In this document: positions 27,573 to 37,480 of the stretch, one piece after another
Layout of the letters: each line of letters opens with the position of its first letter
Position numbering within the stretch: the first letter of the stretch is position 1
DNA from: Mariaggregatimicrobium sp964498785
GTDB taxonomy: Bacteria; Zhuqueibacterota; Zhuqueibacteria; Thermofontimicrobiales; Thiofontviventaceae
Assembly (NCBI GenBank): GCA_964498785.1
Contig: CAZCJL010000040.1
Location: 1-53,088, forward strand
Length of the DNA stretch: 53,088 bases
Direction: 5' to 3'
Made by a program: the position numbers and the translations under genes
Notes under the pieces: generated by a model
What the model saw: the letters and a program-made list of their open reading frames with translations, nothing else
What the model was told of the DNA's origin: nothing
The model's database searches: none

Positions 27573-30110
27573 TTATCGATTTTTTTGAAAGAAAATAATT
27601 AATTTATTAAAAACATTGCTTTTAGGCCCTCTAATTAAGTGGCCGTTGGGCAATGATGCTACAAAAATCTTGCCATAGAACTTTTCAACGATTCTCTTAT
27701 CCAAGATCAGCACCGAACCAATGTCGGATTTGCTCCTGATTAATCGACCCACACCCTGTTTTAACTTGAGCACCGCCTGCGGTAGCGAATATTCAATGAA
27801 TGCATTACCTCCCTTGCGTTGAATCGCTTCGACCCGGGCTTCGATGATTGGCTCTGTGGGTACTTTAAACGGCAATTTGGTAATGATCACAGATTCCAGC
27901 GCTTCTCCAGGTACGTCCACACCTTCCCAAAAACTGTCTGTTCCAAATAGAACAGATGATTTATCTTTCTTGAATTTGGCTAATAATTGATGCCTGTTTT
28001 CTGAACCTTGCTTCAATGCAATAATTTTTTCTTTCTCGAAAAACGGGAGCATTTGTTGATAGACTATATTCAGCAGGGAATAGGATGTGAACAAAATAAA
28101 CGCACGTCCCTTTGTAATCAAAATTGATTCTTTCAAAATATCTTGCAACACATTGCGAAACGAACCAGAGTCTGGCATCGGAATATCCGTCGGAATGCCG
28201 ATCAATGCCTGTTTTTGATAGTTGAAAGGAGCAGGTAGAATAGAACTGCGGAGACGTTTGCGATCGTATTGATTCAGCCCGATTCGTTTGTACAGGTAAT
28301 CAAATTCGCTCCAGTTTCTGATGCCAGATACTGCCAGCGTCGCAGATGTTATGATAATTGTATCAAAGCGGTCATAAACATGTTTATTCATCGATTCGCC
28401 AATATCAAGCGGAGATATGCGTAACCGCGTAATGTTTCTGGTTTTTTGAAACTTTGTCTCAAGCCAGCGCACAAATTCAGTGTCTTCTTCAAAAAGAACG
28501 CTTTCGATTACATCACGCGCAAGTAATAAACGGTTCAGTTGTGCTTCGATATCTATCAATTGTGAAATCATTTTGTCGTCAAACGAAATACCGCATTTTT
28601 CAAGCTGTTGAATCGCCCTTTTTACCCGGCCTGTAAATTTTTTTAATTGATAACTTAAATTACTGCACTTTTCGATTATTGTGCTTTCCCAAAGAGCATT
28701 TTTTTTAATCTGTGGCTTGATTCGGAGCCTGGCCTCGTTGAAATTATCCCGGCTTTCACTTTGTACCAGATTGAACAGGGATTCCATCGCGTCATCATTA
28801 TATTGGTTTACAATATCGATGCCTGGTATTAGCTCGGCATCGATTTTTTTTAACACTTCTTCCAGCACAGGATCGTTGATTTGATTTTGGATTTTTAGTA
28901 TTTTACTTTTCAATCCGATAAAATACCCCTTCGCTTTTCCCTCAATCCGGTGTTGATACAGACGAGACAGTATCCGGCTAATTCCGGCTCGGGTAATTCC
29001 GCCTCCGAAATAGTTGGTGGCCACATCTTCAATGTGGTGCGCTTCATCCAAAATCAAACGTTTGTACGGCGGCAGTACCGCAATGTCTATCCCCAGACTC
29101 CGCATGGATAAATCCGAAAACAGCAGATAGTGGTTTACCACCAGAATGTTCGCTTTATTGGCTTCGCGGCGTGCTTTATTCACAAAACATGTTTTGAAAA
29201 ACTGGCATTTTGCTCTGGTACAGGTGTCACTTTCCGAACCAACTTTATCCCACACATCAAACCGGGGGATAAAATTCAAATCAGACTTACTGCCATCACT
29301 GGTTACTTTTGACCATTCGATAATCAAATCAATTTCATTCGCTTCTTCAGGATTGATGTTCAACGTGGGATCCCGCTCGATATCTTCTATTTTACGGAGA
29401 CATACATAATTATTCCGTCCCTTCACCAATACTGCTTTGAAGGAAATATCGAGCACTGATTGTAAAAACGGAATATCTTTGTGAATGAGCTGTTCCTGCA
29501 AATTAATGGTGTTCGTGGAGATAACGCACTTTTCTTTATTTGTCACAGCCCAGTAAACAGCCGGAATTAAATATGCCAGTGATTTTCCAACCCCGGTTCC
29601 GGCCTCAATAACGCTGATTTGGCTCTGATTGAAGGCATGACAAATTTCTGTGATCATCTCCAGTTGTTGCGGGCGATATTCATACCCGTTTAATTTTTTT
29701 GATACATTATGTCCTGGGCGCAGAATATCGGAAATTTGTCGGGCCTCCAGTTTTTTTTCTTCTTCCTTATCAAACGGCTCCACAACCACAAAAATATCAT
29801 CAACATCATTATTGACAATAAAGCTGCCCACGCCAATTTTCCCGGCAATGGATGATATGTAAACATCATTGGAAGAAGGTTTGAGTAGTCCGCCTGGGTG
29901 ATTGTGGATCATGACATCGCCGACGCCAGCATTTTTTTGGATGGCAGGAACGGAAACTTCGTTGCCCCTGGCTAATACACTCACTTGCTCAACAATACGT
30001 TCGCGATTCGTTTTACCGATCAGAAATATTTCATTGCCTCCGGCTTCCTGAATTTCGTTCCGAATTTCTTCAATACAAAACGGTGTGATATATTTTAGAA
30101 TTTTATTCAT
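27573..30110 (-). CDS. dinG: DinG/XPD-type Fe-S helicase fused to an N-terminal JAMM/RadC-like domain
   Basis: An 845-residue protein. Residues 1-115 contain a complete JAMM metalloprotease-like motif: E27, then H69-x-H71, S79 and D82 (IHNHPGGLLKP, SSND), similar to RadC. Residues about 140-840 are a superfamily 2 XPD/DinG helicase: Q-motif-like YRPQQLEM, Walker A EAGTGVGKS (169-177), four cysteines C237, C297, C302, C308 for a 4Fe-4S cluster, DEAH at 355-358, ITSATLA, FGTDSFWEGVDVPG and QGVGRLIRS. Expected to unwind 5'-3' DNA or R-loop substrates in repair. DinG proteins usually carry either no extra domain or an exonuclease; a JAMM fusion is uncommon in my experience. It starts 2 bases after the MBL nuclease-like gene, indicating one operon. 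Confidence 0.92.
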   Translation of the reverse strand: MNKILKYITPFCIEEIRNEIQEAGGNEIFLIGKTNRERIVEQVSVLARGNEVSVPAIQKNAGVGDVMIHNHPGGLLKPSSNDVYISSIAGKIGVGSFIVNNDVDDIFVVVEPFDKEEEKKLEARQISDILRPGHNVSKKLNGYEYRPQQLEMITEICHAFNQSQISVIEAGTGVGKSLAYLIPAVYWAVTNKEKCVISTNTINLQEQLIHKDIPFLQSVLDISFKAVLVKGRNNYVCLRKIEDIERDPTLNINPEEANEIDLIIEWSKVTSDGSKSDLNFIPRFDVWDKVGSESDTCTRAKCQFFKTCFVNKARREANKANILVVNHYLLFSDLSMRSLGIDIAVLPPYKRLILDEAHHIEDVATNYFGGGITRAGISRILSRLYQHRIEGKAKGYFIGLKSKILKIQNQINDPVLEEVLKKIDAELIPGIDIVNQYNDDAMESLFNLVQSESRDNFNEARLRIKPQIKKNALWESTIIEKCSNLSYQLKKFTGRVKRAIQQLEKCGISFDDKMISQLIDIEAQLNRLLLARDVIESVLFEEDTEFVRWLETKFQKTRNITRLRISPLDIGESMNKHVYDRFDTIIITSATLAVSGIRNWSEFDYLYKRIGLNQYDRKRLRSSILPAPFNYQKQALIGIPTDIPMPDSGSFRNVLQDILKESILITKGRAFILFTSYSLLNIVYQQMLPFFEKEKIIALKQGSENRHQLLAKFKKDKSSVLFGTDSFWEGVDVPGEALESVIITKLPFKVPTEPIIEARVEAIQRKGGNAFIEYSLPQAVLKLKQGVGRLIRSKSDIGSVLILDKRIVEKFYGKIFVASLPNGHLIRGPKSNVFNKLIIFFQKNR

Positions 30111-30112
30111 CT

Positions 30113-31075
30113 TTAAAATAAAGAAATTTGGGACGTGGGCGTCAACGGAACTGCGTTGAAACCTTCCCGGATTAAATGTTTCGCGAAATCTGAAAACCCG
30201 TGCGTGATATACACTATTTTTGGCGCGACCTGTTTTACATATTTTATGAGCTCATCAAACCCGGCGTGGTCGCTTAATGGAATTGCAGTGTGCGCCCGGT
30301 AGCGAAATTTGGCTGCCGGATCCATTGCCCATCCGGTGACCATTGCTTTGCGAATTTCACCCTGATAGCGCTTCTCCAGCCAATTTTTAATATGCGGCGG
30401 CATCACCATCACCCGTTCACGCAAATCTTCGCCTTCATATAATTTGTAATTTTTAAAGCCAATCCCATATTTTTCATAAATTTTGATGATATTGTAAATA
30501 GATGAATGGACACTGATTTGATAATCTAAATCTCCCAGTATTTTCACCACTTCCTGACTTTTGCCGAGCGAGTACCCTAAAATTACCGGCGCCACACCAT
30601 GATCAAAGGATTGGTCGATAAATTTTACCAACTGTTCAATCACTTTGTAGCGTTTGGGAAAATTGTAAGCCGGGCGACCAAACGTGCTTTCGATAATCAG
30701 AATATCAGCCTCGCGAATTTCTGCAGGCGCAGCAGTTGCTGAACGACACATATTCAAATCGCCGGTATAAACGAGGCGGGTTCCGTCCTTTTCCACCAAA
30801 ATTTGTGCGGCCCCCAAAATATGCCCGGACGGAAAAAGCTCGATGGTCATGCCATCGAATTGGTACGGGGTGTTATAATCGAGGCAGATACTTTCCACTT
30901 TCTTCCGACGGTGCTCAAAAAAACTGATCGTCGCTGGTGTGGCAATTATTTTTTTGTGATTGCGAATGTGATCTGCATGGGCATGGGAAACAAAACTGAA
31001 CGGTACAACCCGGTTTGCGTCCAGCCAAAACGATGTTCCTAAAATCCGGATACCTTTTTCATCAACCTCAAACAT
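30113..31075 (-). CDS. metallo-beta-lactamase-fold nuclease-like protein (ligase-associated exonuclease type)
   Basis: A 320-residue MBL-fold hydrolase. SHAHADHI (motif 2 metal ligands), GHILGAAQI and YTGDLN follow the order of beta-CASP/YSH1-related enzymes, and LSDHAGFDEL with THGFSDFAKHL supplies the late motifs. The opening (IRILGTSFWLDANRV) resembles the exonuclease family found beside bacterial DNA ligases, although no ligase gene lies here. The ATG at 31073-31075 is chosen because AGGAA precedes it and the family begins there; the reading frame is open to 31132 but that would overlap the DUF2279 gene and add 19 unrelated residues. Placement between an envelope gene and the DinG-type helicase suggests a DNA processing role with the helicase. 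Confidence 0.85.
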   Translation of the reverse strand: MFEVDEKGIRILGTSFWLDANRVVPFSFVSHAHADHIRNHKKIIATPATISFFEHRRKKVESICLDYNTPYQFDGMTIELFPSGHILGAAQILVEKDGTRLVYTGDLNMCRSATAAPAEIREADILIIESTFGRPAYNFPKRYKVIEQLVKFIDQSFDHGVAPVILGYSLGKSQEVVKILGDLDYQISVHSSIYNIIKIYEKYGIGFKNYKLYEGEDLRERVMVMPPHIKNWLEKRYQGEIRKAMVTGWAMDPAAKFRYRAHTAIPLSDHAGFDELIKYVKQVAPKIVYITHGFSDFAKHLIREGFNAVPLTPTSQISLF

Positions 31076-31086
31076 CTGCGTTCCTG

Positions 31087-31992
31087 TTAAAAGTAAGCAT
31101 AGTAAAATTTGGAGTGCGGTGTTATTTTCCACGCAAAAAGCGGGACATGAATATAGTCCAAAAAGTGAATCATTCTGTTTAGAAATTTATTGTCTGTTTT
31201 TATCAATCGTGTTAAATCAATATCCGGCGCCAGATAAATTTCCACATTTCCGTGCGGCTTATCAAAGCCATATCCCACGGCGATATTCAAATAATCCGGC
31301 CAAAAATTGCTCACCTTTTCCGGCAGAATATGATCGATATGACAGGACAGCCAGAACGTCATGCCGGCGTAATCTTTGATGAAACTTTCTTCGATGTTTA
31401 GATATTTGCTTTCATGATAGCTCATTTTTAGCTTAAAATGCTTCATGAACGGGAATTTATCCGCAATGAACGGGGAATAAGAACCGACCGCATTCGCAGT
31501 AAAATCAGCGAGACTGAATCCCCACTCCTCGAAAAAACTGTCATATATTTCAATTTCCGACATAAGTAAAAAGCTGAGCGTCGTTCCGATAAATTTACTC
31601 GTTTTGCGGCTGTATCCCACCCATGTGGCGACGTCAATCAAAACTTCGGACAGGATTTTGCTGGAATATAAATGCCCCAATTTATCCAAATGGCCGTAAT
31701 AGCTATCATGCCAGCCAAAATCCCAGAAGCCTTCGGTTCGGCGATACCCGCGATAGAAATGGAATCCTGTTCGCTTTTCATCCCACCACACTTTTTTGAA
31801 CGGTTGATACACGGCCCAGTTTGCGGCGATAATCCCGCTGCTGGCAAGAACGAACCGTCCGGTATTGATGTCGGTTTTCGGCTGTAACTGGAGTGAATCG
31901 GCGACATTGACATTGTCCGGATACGAATGTTTAAGCTGCGCCATCGCTACAGAAGTTGTCAGTAAAATAAGGAGAGAAATTTTTTTATACAT
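31087..31992 (-). CDS. DUF2279-family putative envelope protein
   Basis: A 301-residue protein with an N-terminal signal peptide (MYKKISLLILL to AMAQ). DUF2279 hallmarks include DKLGHLYSS, EIEIYDSFFEEWGFSLADFTANAVGS and a C-terminal block rich in aromatic residues. Members are exported envelope proteins of FCB bacteria with no established activity. It is the first gene of a three-gene minus-strand unit (DUF2279, MBL, DinG), with 11 bases to the next start. GGAG lies a normal distance before the ATG. Confidence 0.8.
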   Translation of the reverse strand: MYKKISLLILLTTSVAMAQLKHSYPDNVNVADSLQLQPKTDINTGRFVLASSGIIAANWAVYQPFKKVWWDEKRTGFHFYRGYRRTEGFWDFGWHDSYYGHLDKLGHLYSSKILSEVLIDVATWVGYSRKTSKFIGTTLSFLLMSEIEIYDSFFEEWGFSLADFTANAVGSYSPFIADKFPFMKHFKLKMSYHESKYLNIEESFIKDYAGMTFWLSCHIDHILPEKVSNFWPDYLNIAVGYGFDKPHGNVEIYLAPDIDLTRLIKTDNKFLNRMIHFLDYIHVPLFAWKITPHSKFYYAYF

Positions 31993-32257
31993 TTTATTAT
32001 CTCTGCAATTTCAATAACTTCAAAACGATGCATAGCCAAAAGATGTCAAAATTTATTACATAATAACATAATTCGGGTATAAAGTCAAGGAGTTTTTCCG
32101 GTCTTTCCCACATGAAGCAGGAAACGATTTTTGTGTTAACATAGCAGCTAAACGGGTTGGAGGGGAAATGCTATATTTTTCATAGTACACGGATGACGCA
32201 TATAAAAACGGATTTATATCAATATTGGCTCATTTAATCCGGAGTGAATCGTCTTCA

Positions 32258-32455
32258 GAACGTGTCAGGAAACTTGGAAATTGCCGGGCAAACCCTTGCG
32301 AAGGTTTCGCGACAACACGATATATAGATAATTAGATGGGTATGTATTTATATATAGCTTATCCCGTTTTGAAAAACCTTCGCAAGGGTAGTTCGAGGAC
32401 ACGTTCTTCATGCGATGCATGTCCCTCCGGAGCAAGATGAAGGCAAGGCATCGCA
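32258..32455. repeat. nested inverted repeats in a 510-base non-coding gap
   Basis: The gap 31993-32502 holds no gene I can support. Within it, ACCCTTGCGAAGGTTT (32292-32307) pairs exactly with AAACCTTCGCAAGGGT (32374-32389); GAACGTGTC (32258-32266) pairs with GACACGTTC (32398-32406); and TGCGATGC (32411-32418) pairs with GCATCGCA (32448-32455). The arrangement looks like a small structured or mobile repeat element, or a structured RNA. It is downstream of the broken subtilase gene. A short CACGGAT-type motif at about 32190 resembles the repeat near 37250. Confidence 0.6.
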
Positions 32456-32502
32456 CTTCAGATTAATATTTAAATCCATACATCCTTTTAATTCAATTGA
32501 GA

Positions 32503-35500
32503 TTATTTCAAAAACAGTAGCTTGCGCGCGTGACTAAAATTATTCGCCTCTATTCGGTAAATATAAACACCGTTGGAAACAAGATGACCATTGCCATCCC
32601 TGCCGTCCCATTGAACTTGTTTGTTACCGGCTGTATAAATACCATTCACCAGTGTGATGACTCTGCGTCCTAATATGTCGTAAATCGTGAGTGTTACGTG
32701 TGCAGTTTCCGGAAGTGAATATGGAATAATAGTGGTCGGATTAAACGGGTTGGGATAATTTTGTGCAAGCTCAAAATGCTGCGGCAAATGTCCTTCGTGG
32801 ACTGTGCGACTTGTTTGATGCTCCTCTTTTGGTAACTGTTCTGGTGTACTCTTGTATACCTCAGCCACTCCCGGCACGATGTTGTTGCTTTTGCTATGAA
32901 TTCCACGGCTCGCTATTTTGAAAAAGACCGTTTTCCCGCGATAGCCGGAAATATCGAAATTCATGTTTTTTTGAATCCGGACTTCTTCGGTACGATTCGG
33001 AATTTCGACCAGCGCCAGTGAATTCAATACAGTTTTTGTTGCCTGTTCCACTAACTGAACCTCGATCTCGATATTTTCAAAACCAGAGGCAATCAACTCG
33101 TCGGCATCGTTTCCGTAAATGTGAAGATACCAGCTAACAGTGTCCGCATTCGAGGGTAATGTTACAGGCTCACTGTACAGATAGCTGAACAAGGTGTCGG
33201 AATTCAGCATGATTTTCTCATCATCGATACCCTGCAGCGAAATGGCATTGCTGTTCCCGGCCTTATCAGTCAGGCTCAATTCACCGAACTCAACCCATAA
33301 CAATGTTGAGGACACACTATCCTGCAATATTGCACTTCGATGGTGGATTAAATTTTCAACCGGATTTTCCGCAGTAGCATCAGCCATTTTCAGCAATCCA
33401 CCGGATGGTAATTGTTCATTGCTGAGTTTTATTTCATAAGGTGAGTCCGATACATCTGTCCAGACATATTTGGCGGTGGCGCTGCCTGTGGAAATGTTGG
33501 GATACTTTCCCTGGCTGGCAATGAATGAAAGCGACCAACTACTGCCGTTGTAATGCGCCCGATAAATGCTGTTATATGTTTTGTAAAATACGATGGATCT
33601 TTTATCGTTATCATGTCCGGTGATCGAGGGATTGTAAAGAGTCGAATTCAGATCAAAGATGCTGAAACTTCCGGTGCCGCGGCGATGCACAATAACCTGA
33701 GTCTGTAACGGCAGTGAAAAACCCTGCCAGGCAACGTTTCGGGAATAATTACCATCCATTTCAACCGACGGATAGCAGTTATCAGTCGTGCCGCTGCCGC
33801 TGGATACATTTACGGCGCCGCTCCAGGAACTGGTATATCTGTTGCGATAATATATTGCGCTCCCATCGTCATAAACAAGAACACTGGTTGCCGGTGTGGC
33901 CGGACGCATGGAAAGACCGGGATTTTGATAACTTGATGACGTTCCCGAAATACTTGCAGCGCTGGTCCAACTGCTGCCGTAATTATCCGAGTAGACATAT
34001 TGAATTGCGTTGCTGGTTTTAGCACACACCAGCAAGCGGTCGCTGGATTCATACGTGATCACCGGCAGTGGATTGGTTTCTGTGGAGAATTGGATGTCGG
34101 ATAAATTGGTGAGTTTTGCAGAGGTCCACCCGGAGCCGGTATTTTTCGCAAAATAAAGGTCGTAATGGTGTTAGCTGTTGCCATAACCGGTGTAGCGCTG
34201 CCAGATCACGAATTGCTCGCTGCTGTTTCCGGTGATGGAGGGGAATTTATTTTGTCCTTCGCCGTCACTCAATCGTGTCGGCGGATTGCTCCAGGTACTG
34301 CCGTTGTTACCGGATTCGGTGATATAAATCTGATTGCCGGATTCATAGACCAGAAACAGATCATCGCCGGTTTTTATCATTCGTCTGCCGCCGTTGTAAG
34401 CTGTGGTCTGGGAGGAGATAGATTTTCGTGCGGGCAACTCATCCAGTGCTTTGAGTAGGGCAGCGTGGGCATTCACGATATCATTGGCTTGTGTTGTTGA
34501 AAAAAGAATGTCTTTCACCTGACTGGCGGTTAAGTCCGGATTGATAGACAGGATCAATCCCGTTACACCAGCAACATGCGGAGCAGCCGCAGAGGTTTTC
34601 CCGAACTCATAATGCTCAGGATCCAGGGGACCTTCTCCAGTATATGTGTTGAAAGGCACAGTCGTTCGGATTGAACCGATGCCATCGCCCGGCGCCCAGA
34701 TATCAGGTGCCATACCACCACTTTCTTTTTCATATTTGCAACCGTTCCTGACCAGTGCGAGCCATCTTGTTTTATCCCTCCAACCGCAATGACTTCATCA
34801 AAATAGCCTGGATACTGGTAATCCCAATCTCCACTATTGCCTGCCGCGGCAACCAGGATAGATCCTTTTCCATCACGACCGTATGTAAACGCATCTTCGA
34901 CTGCCTCTTCCACTAAGTTCTGCTTATTAAACCAATCTTCAGAAGTTCCACTGAGACTCATGTTGATAATATCAGCGCCATCCTCGGTGCTGCCATCATC
35001 ATGGGGATCATAAGCATAGCGTATGGCTTCGGCGACATCTGTAGCCCTAAATTCTAATGAATTATAAGTGGCGTGTATTGCCATAAGTCGAAATCCTACA
35101 AAATTCTGAAACCCGCCTCCAGCGATGCCGGCAATACCGATAATATTATTCGATTGAGCACCCATGATACCGCTCACCATGGTACCATGATCGCCTGAAG
35201 GAATAGAGCCGGAATGTCCAAGAATTTTGCATCCATGAATATCGTCGATGAAGCCATTCCCGTCATCATCTATTTCTGTTTGTCCATTCTTTTCATCCGG
35301 ATTTTCCCATAATTGATTTTTTAAATCATCATGGTCTAATTCAATACCATTATCAATTACAGCAGCTACAATTTCTGAGGTGCCTGATGAAATATCCCAC
35401 GCTAGTGGCGCGTTAATCATTTCTAAGCCCCACTGATACTCAAAATGCGCATCATTTGGATCGTTACACAGCCTGTATATAAAGTTTGGCTCTGCCCAAA

Positions 35501-35822
35501 TTACTTCTTTTACCTGTTGCAGTTGATCTACCACTGCTCTTACAGGTATATCAACAGGAAAGAAGATAACATATCTTCCTTGAAATTTATTTAGCTTGCT
35601 TTTGTAAACGGGTATTGCATCTTTGATGTTATTGCGAATGCAAAATGAATTAAACCAGGCAGCATTAGTATTAACGATTCCATCTTTTATGTCGATTTGC
35701 GTGAATGGATTTTTAATTCTAATGACTGCTTCTCCAACCATATATGACCTTTCTTCCTGTGCCCAAAGTTCAAGAGAAAGTATTATAATTAGGAGAAAAG
35801 CTACAATAATTCGTTTAGTCAT
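32503..35822 (-). pseudogene. broken secreted subtilisin-like (S8) protease with C-terminal sorting domain
   Basis: About 1107 codons, read in three pieces. Piece 1 (34720-35822) has a signal peptide, a propeptide and the S8 catalytic core with Asp in AAVIDNGIELDHDDL, His in GDHGTMVSGIMGA and the oxyanion Asn in AAAGNSGDW. Near 34731-34737 the frame shifts by one base: the protein should continue as YEKESGGMAPDIWAPGDG. Piece 2 has the catalytic Ser in FGKTSAAAPHVAGVTG and runs to 34171, where an in-frame TAA interrupts GYGNS/HHYDLYF. Piece 3 continues in the same frame with beta-propeller-like repeats (YSDNYGSSW), a beta domain, and a C-terminal sorting module (QNYPNPFNPTT, GVYIYRIEA, KLLFLK). 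SD GGAGG precedes the original ATG. Either a decaying gene or two sequencing errors. Confidence 0.85.
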
Positions 35823-35843
35823 GATTATGCCTCCACTATTTTC

Positions 35844-36824
35844 CTATTTAATTAATAATAGTTTTTTTGATTTAAAAAAGACTTGACCTTTATCTGCGGT
35901 CAATCGCAACCGACACAGATAAACGCCGCTCGGTAAATCACCAGCAGAAATTCTAAATTGATAGCTGCCGTATGCCTGGTGTTCATTTACCAGATTCTTC
36001 ACCTTTTCGCCGCTGACATTAAACAACTCTAATCGCACGGTTCCACCTGTTGGCAACTTATAGCTAATCATAGTTTCTAAATTAAAAGGATTGGGGTAGT
36101 TTTGACAGAGAACCATATTTGATTTTGAAACGTCTTGATTTTCTTCAACACCATTTATGAGGTCATATTTAATTATCAAGTACGGTTTTTCACTTTCAGG
36201 TGAATCACCTGATCCAAAACTAATATTGTCAGCTTTCTTGTCGTCTGAGTTTTGAATATCAAATGCTAATCTATATTGAGATTTGTTTCTGCCTGATTTT
36301 AAATCATCAATTACGAAATCTGTTACAGCCATAGTTTTATATTGGAGAACAGTGTCATCAGTAATTATCCCAAGTTTCGGATGCAGTGTTTGTGCATCTT
36401 CAAAGTCACCAGCACTCCAATCCAGAGTGTCCAAGGTGTCACCATAAGAAATATGATCCACGTGACATAATAGCGTATCTGCTCCTGGTATGTCCCAAAC
36501 AGGATACGTACCTACCGTGCTGTTGCCTACTATCTGCCATTGATAGACACCTAAAATAGTTTCCGAAATTTCAATGTTATGAGAGAAGCTATTCAGATCG
36601 AAACTTAAATATGCTCGCCCCAGGAACACGCCACCATAGGAAAAGGCGTGCCCATCTCCAACAGTAATGTAAGTTCCGTTAGTAATCGCCTTTTTTGTGT
36701 TCAAGCTTTCAACTAGGAAAATCGTACCGTCTAACTCTGGCGTACTATAAATGGTATCAATCTGAGTTTGAGCAATCAGGCATATTGGCAACACGCATAA
36801 AACTATCATAAGTAATTTTTTCAT
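35844..36824 (-). CDS. secreted protein with DNRLRE-like region and C-terminal sorting domain
   Basis: A 326-residue protein with a clear signal peptide (MKKLLMIVLCVLPICLIAQ). Residues 25-215 form a beta-rich region with repeated YLSFDL and YRLAFDI strands resembling a DNRLRE/carbohydrate-associated domain. The C-terminus (about 240-326) is a typical type IX-type sorting module: CQNYPNPFNLETMISY, then DLPSGVYLCRLRL and KKLLLIK. No catalytic motif is evident. A perfect AAAGGAGGTGA precedes the ATG at ideal spacing; the same bases contain the stop codon of the leader ORF upstream. It may be co-transcribed with the subtilase gene, whose start is 21 bases downstream. Confidence 0.8.
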   Translation of the reverse strand: MKKLLMIVLCVLPICLIAQTQIDTIYSTPELDGTIFLVESLNTKKAITNGTYITVGDGHAFSYGGVFLGRAYLSFDLNSFSHNIEISETILGVYQWQIVGNSTVGTYPVWDIPGADTLLCHVDHISYGDTLDTLDWSAGDFEDAQTLHPKLGIITDDTVLQYKTMAVTDFVIDDLKSGRNKSQYRLAFDIQNSDDKKADNISFGSGDSPESEKPYLIIKYDLINGVEENQDVSKSNMVLCQNYPNPFNLETMISYKLPTGGTVRLELFNVSGEKVKNLVNEHQAYGSYQFRISAGDLPSGVYLCRLRLTADKGQVFFKSKKLLLIK

Positions 36825-36830
36825 ATATTC

Positions 36831-36881
36831 TCACCTCCTTTCAATTTTGTATAATTTTGTTGCATAAGTCGTGTTTTCCAT
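36831..36881 (-). CDS. 16-residue leader ORF coupled to the secreted protein gene
   Basis: AGGAGG followed 7 bases later by ATG opens a short frame encoding MENTTYATKLYKIERR and ending in TGA. The last codons (AGG AGG TGA) are the SD of the downstream gene, whose ATG is 6 bases further. Ribosomes finishing this peptide would cover or expose that SD, a classic arrangement for translational coupling or attenuation. Expression is not proven; the perfect SD and spacing are the evidence. Confidence 0.45.
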   Translation of the reverse strand: MENTTYATKLYKIERR

Positions 36882-36916
36882 ATTTTAGCCTCCTGTTGGT
36901 TAAAAGATATTGTAAA

Positions 36917-37168
36917 CTATCTCACCAAAAGATTTACCTGCAACATTTTTTCGGTTTTTAGTGAGACGAAATAAATCCCGCTGGTTACATCCGTTCCGTT
37001 TTTGTTTTGCCCGTTCCATATTATCCGGTGTATTCCGGCTGGTTTACGTTCATTGATTAAAGTGATCACCTCCTTTCCAAGAATATCGAAAATTATTAGT
37101 TTAATATGTTCTCTTTGAGGCAGTTCATATGTTATTTTTGTTTCTGAATTAAATGGATTAGGGTAATT
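36917..37168 (-). pseudogene. orphan C-terminal sorting-domain remnant
   Basis: An open stretch of 83 codons without a start reads NYPNPFNSETKITYELP, then LIIFDILGKEVITL, TSGIYFVSL and ends VNLLVR-stop. This is the C-terminal sorting module of a secreted protein. Immediately before the Asn a TAA stands where the family has a Gln codon, and no matching upstream gene body is found through 37480. It is therefore the tail of a deleted gene, left directly upstream of another sorting-domain gene. Confidence 0.75.
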
Positions 37169-37223
37169 TTATAGAACACTTATGATCCTCCATAAAAATT
37201 GGCGGACGTTTCGCATCGATAAC

Positions 37224-37284
37224 GCGAATTAACACGGATTTAAAAATCAGTGAAAATCCGTCTCATCCGTCTCATCCGTGTTCG
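37224..37284. repeat. imperfect inverted repeat of the ATCCGTGT type
   Basis: CGAATTAACACGGAT near 37224 faces ATCCGTGTTCG near 37274, with a tandem CTCATCCGT pair inside. This sequence type is a common dispersed intergenic repeat. The rest of the 37169-37480 gap shows no gene or other signal. Confidence 0.45.
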
Positions 37285-37480
37285 TTTTTAAGTAAGAAAA
37301 TAGTATCATAGGAAAAATCGATTATCTGCATTTAACTTCGGAAAGACATGTGTGTAAGAAGAGAATAATTCCACCAGAGATTTGCACTCATAAATAACGA
37401 AATATCATCAAAAGAAGCAAACAAAATTTTGAGATTCGCAAAAATAAAGCTAAAACAATAGTGAGAGAAAAAATTATGGA

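Noticed and set aside
32265..32456. 63-codon minus-strand reading frame
   Set aside because: It is made of the nested inverted repeats and has no SD or recognisable protein character.
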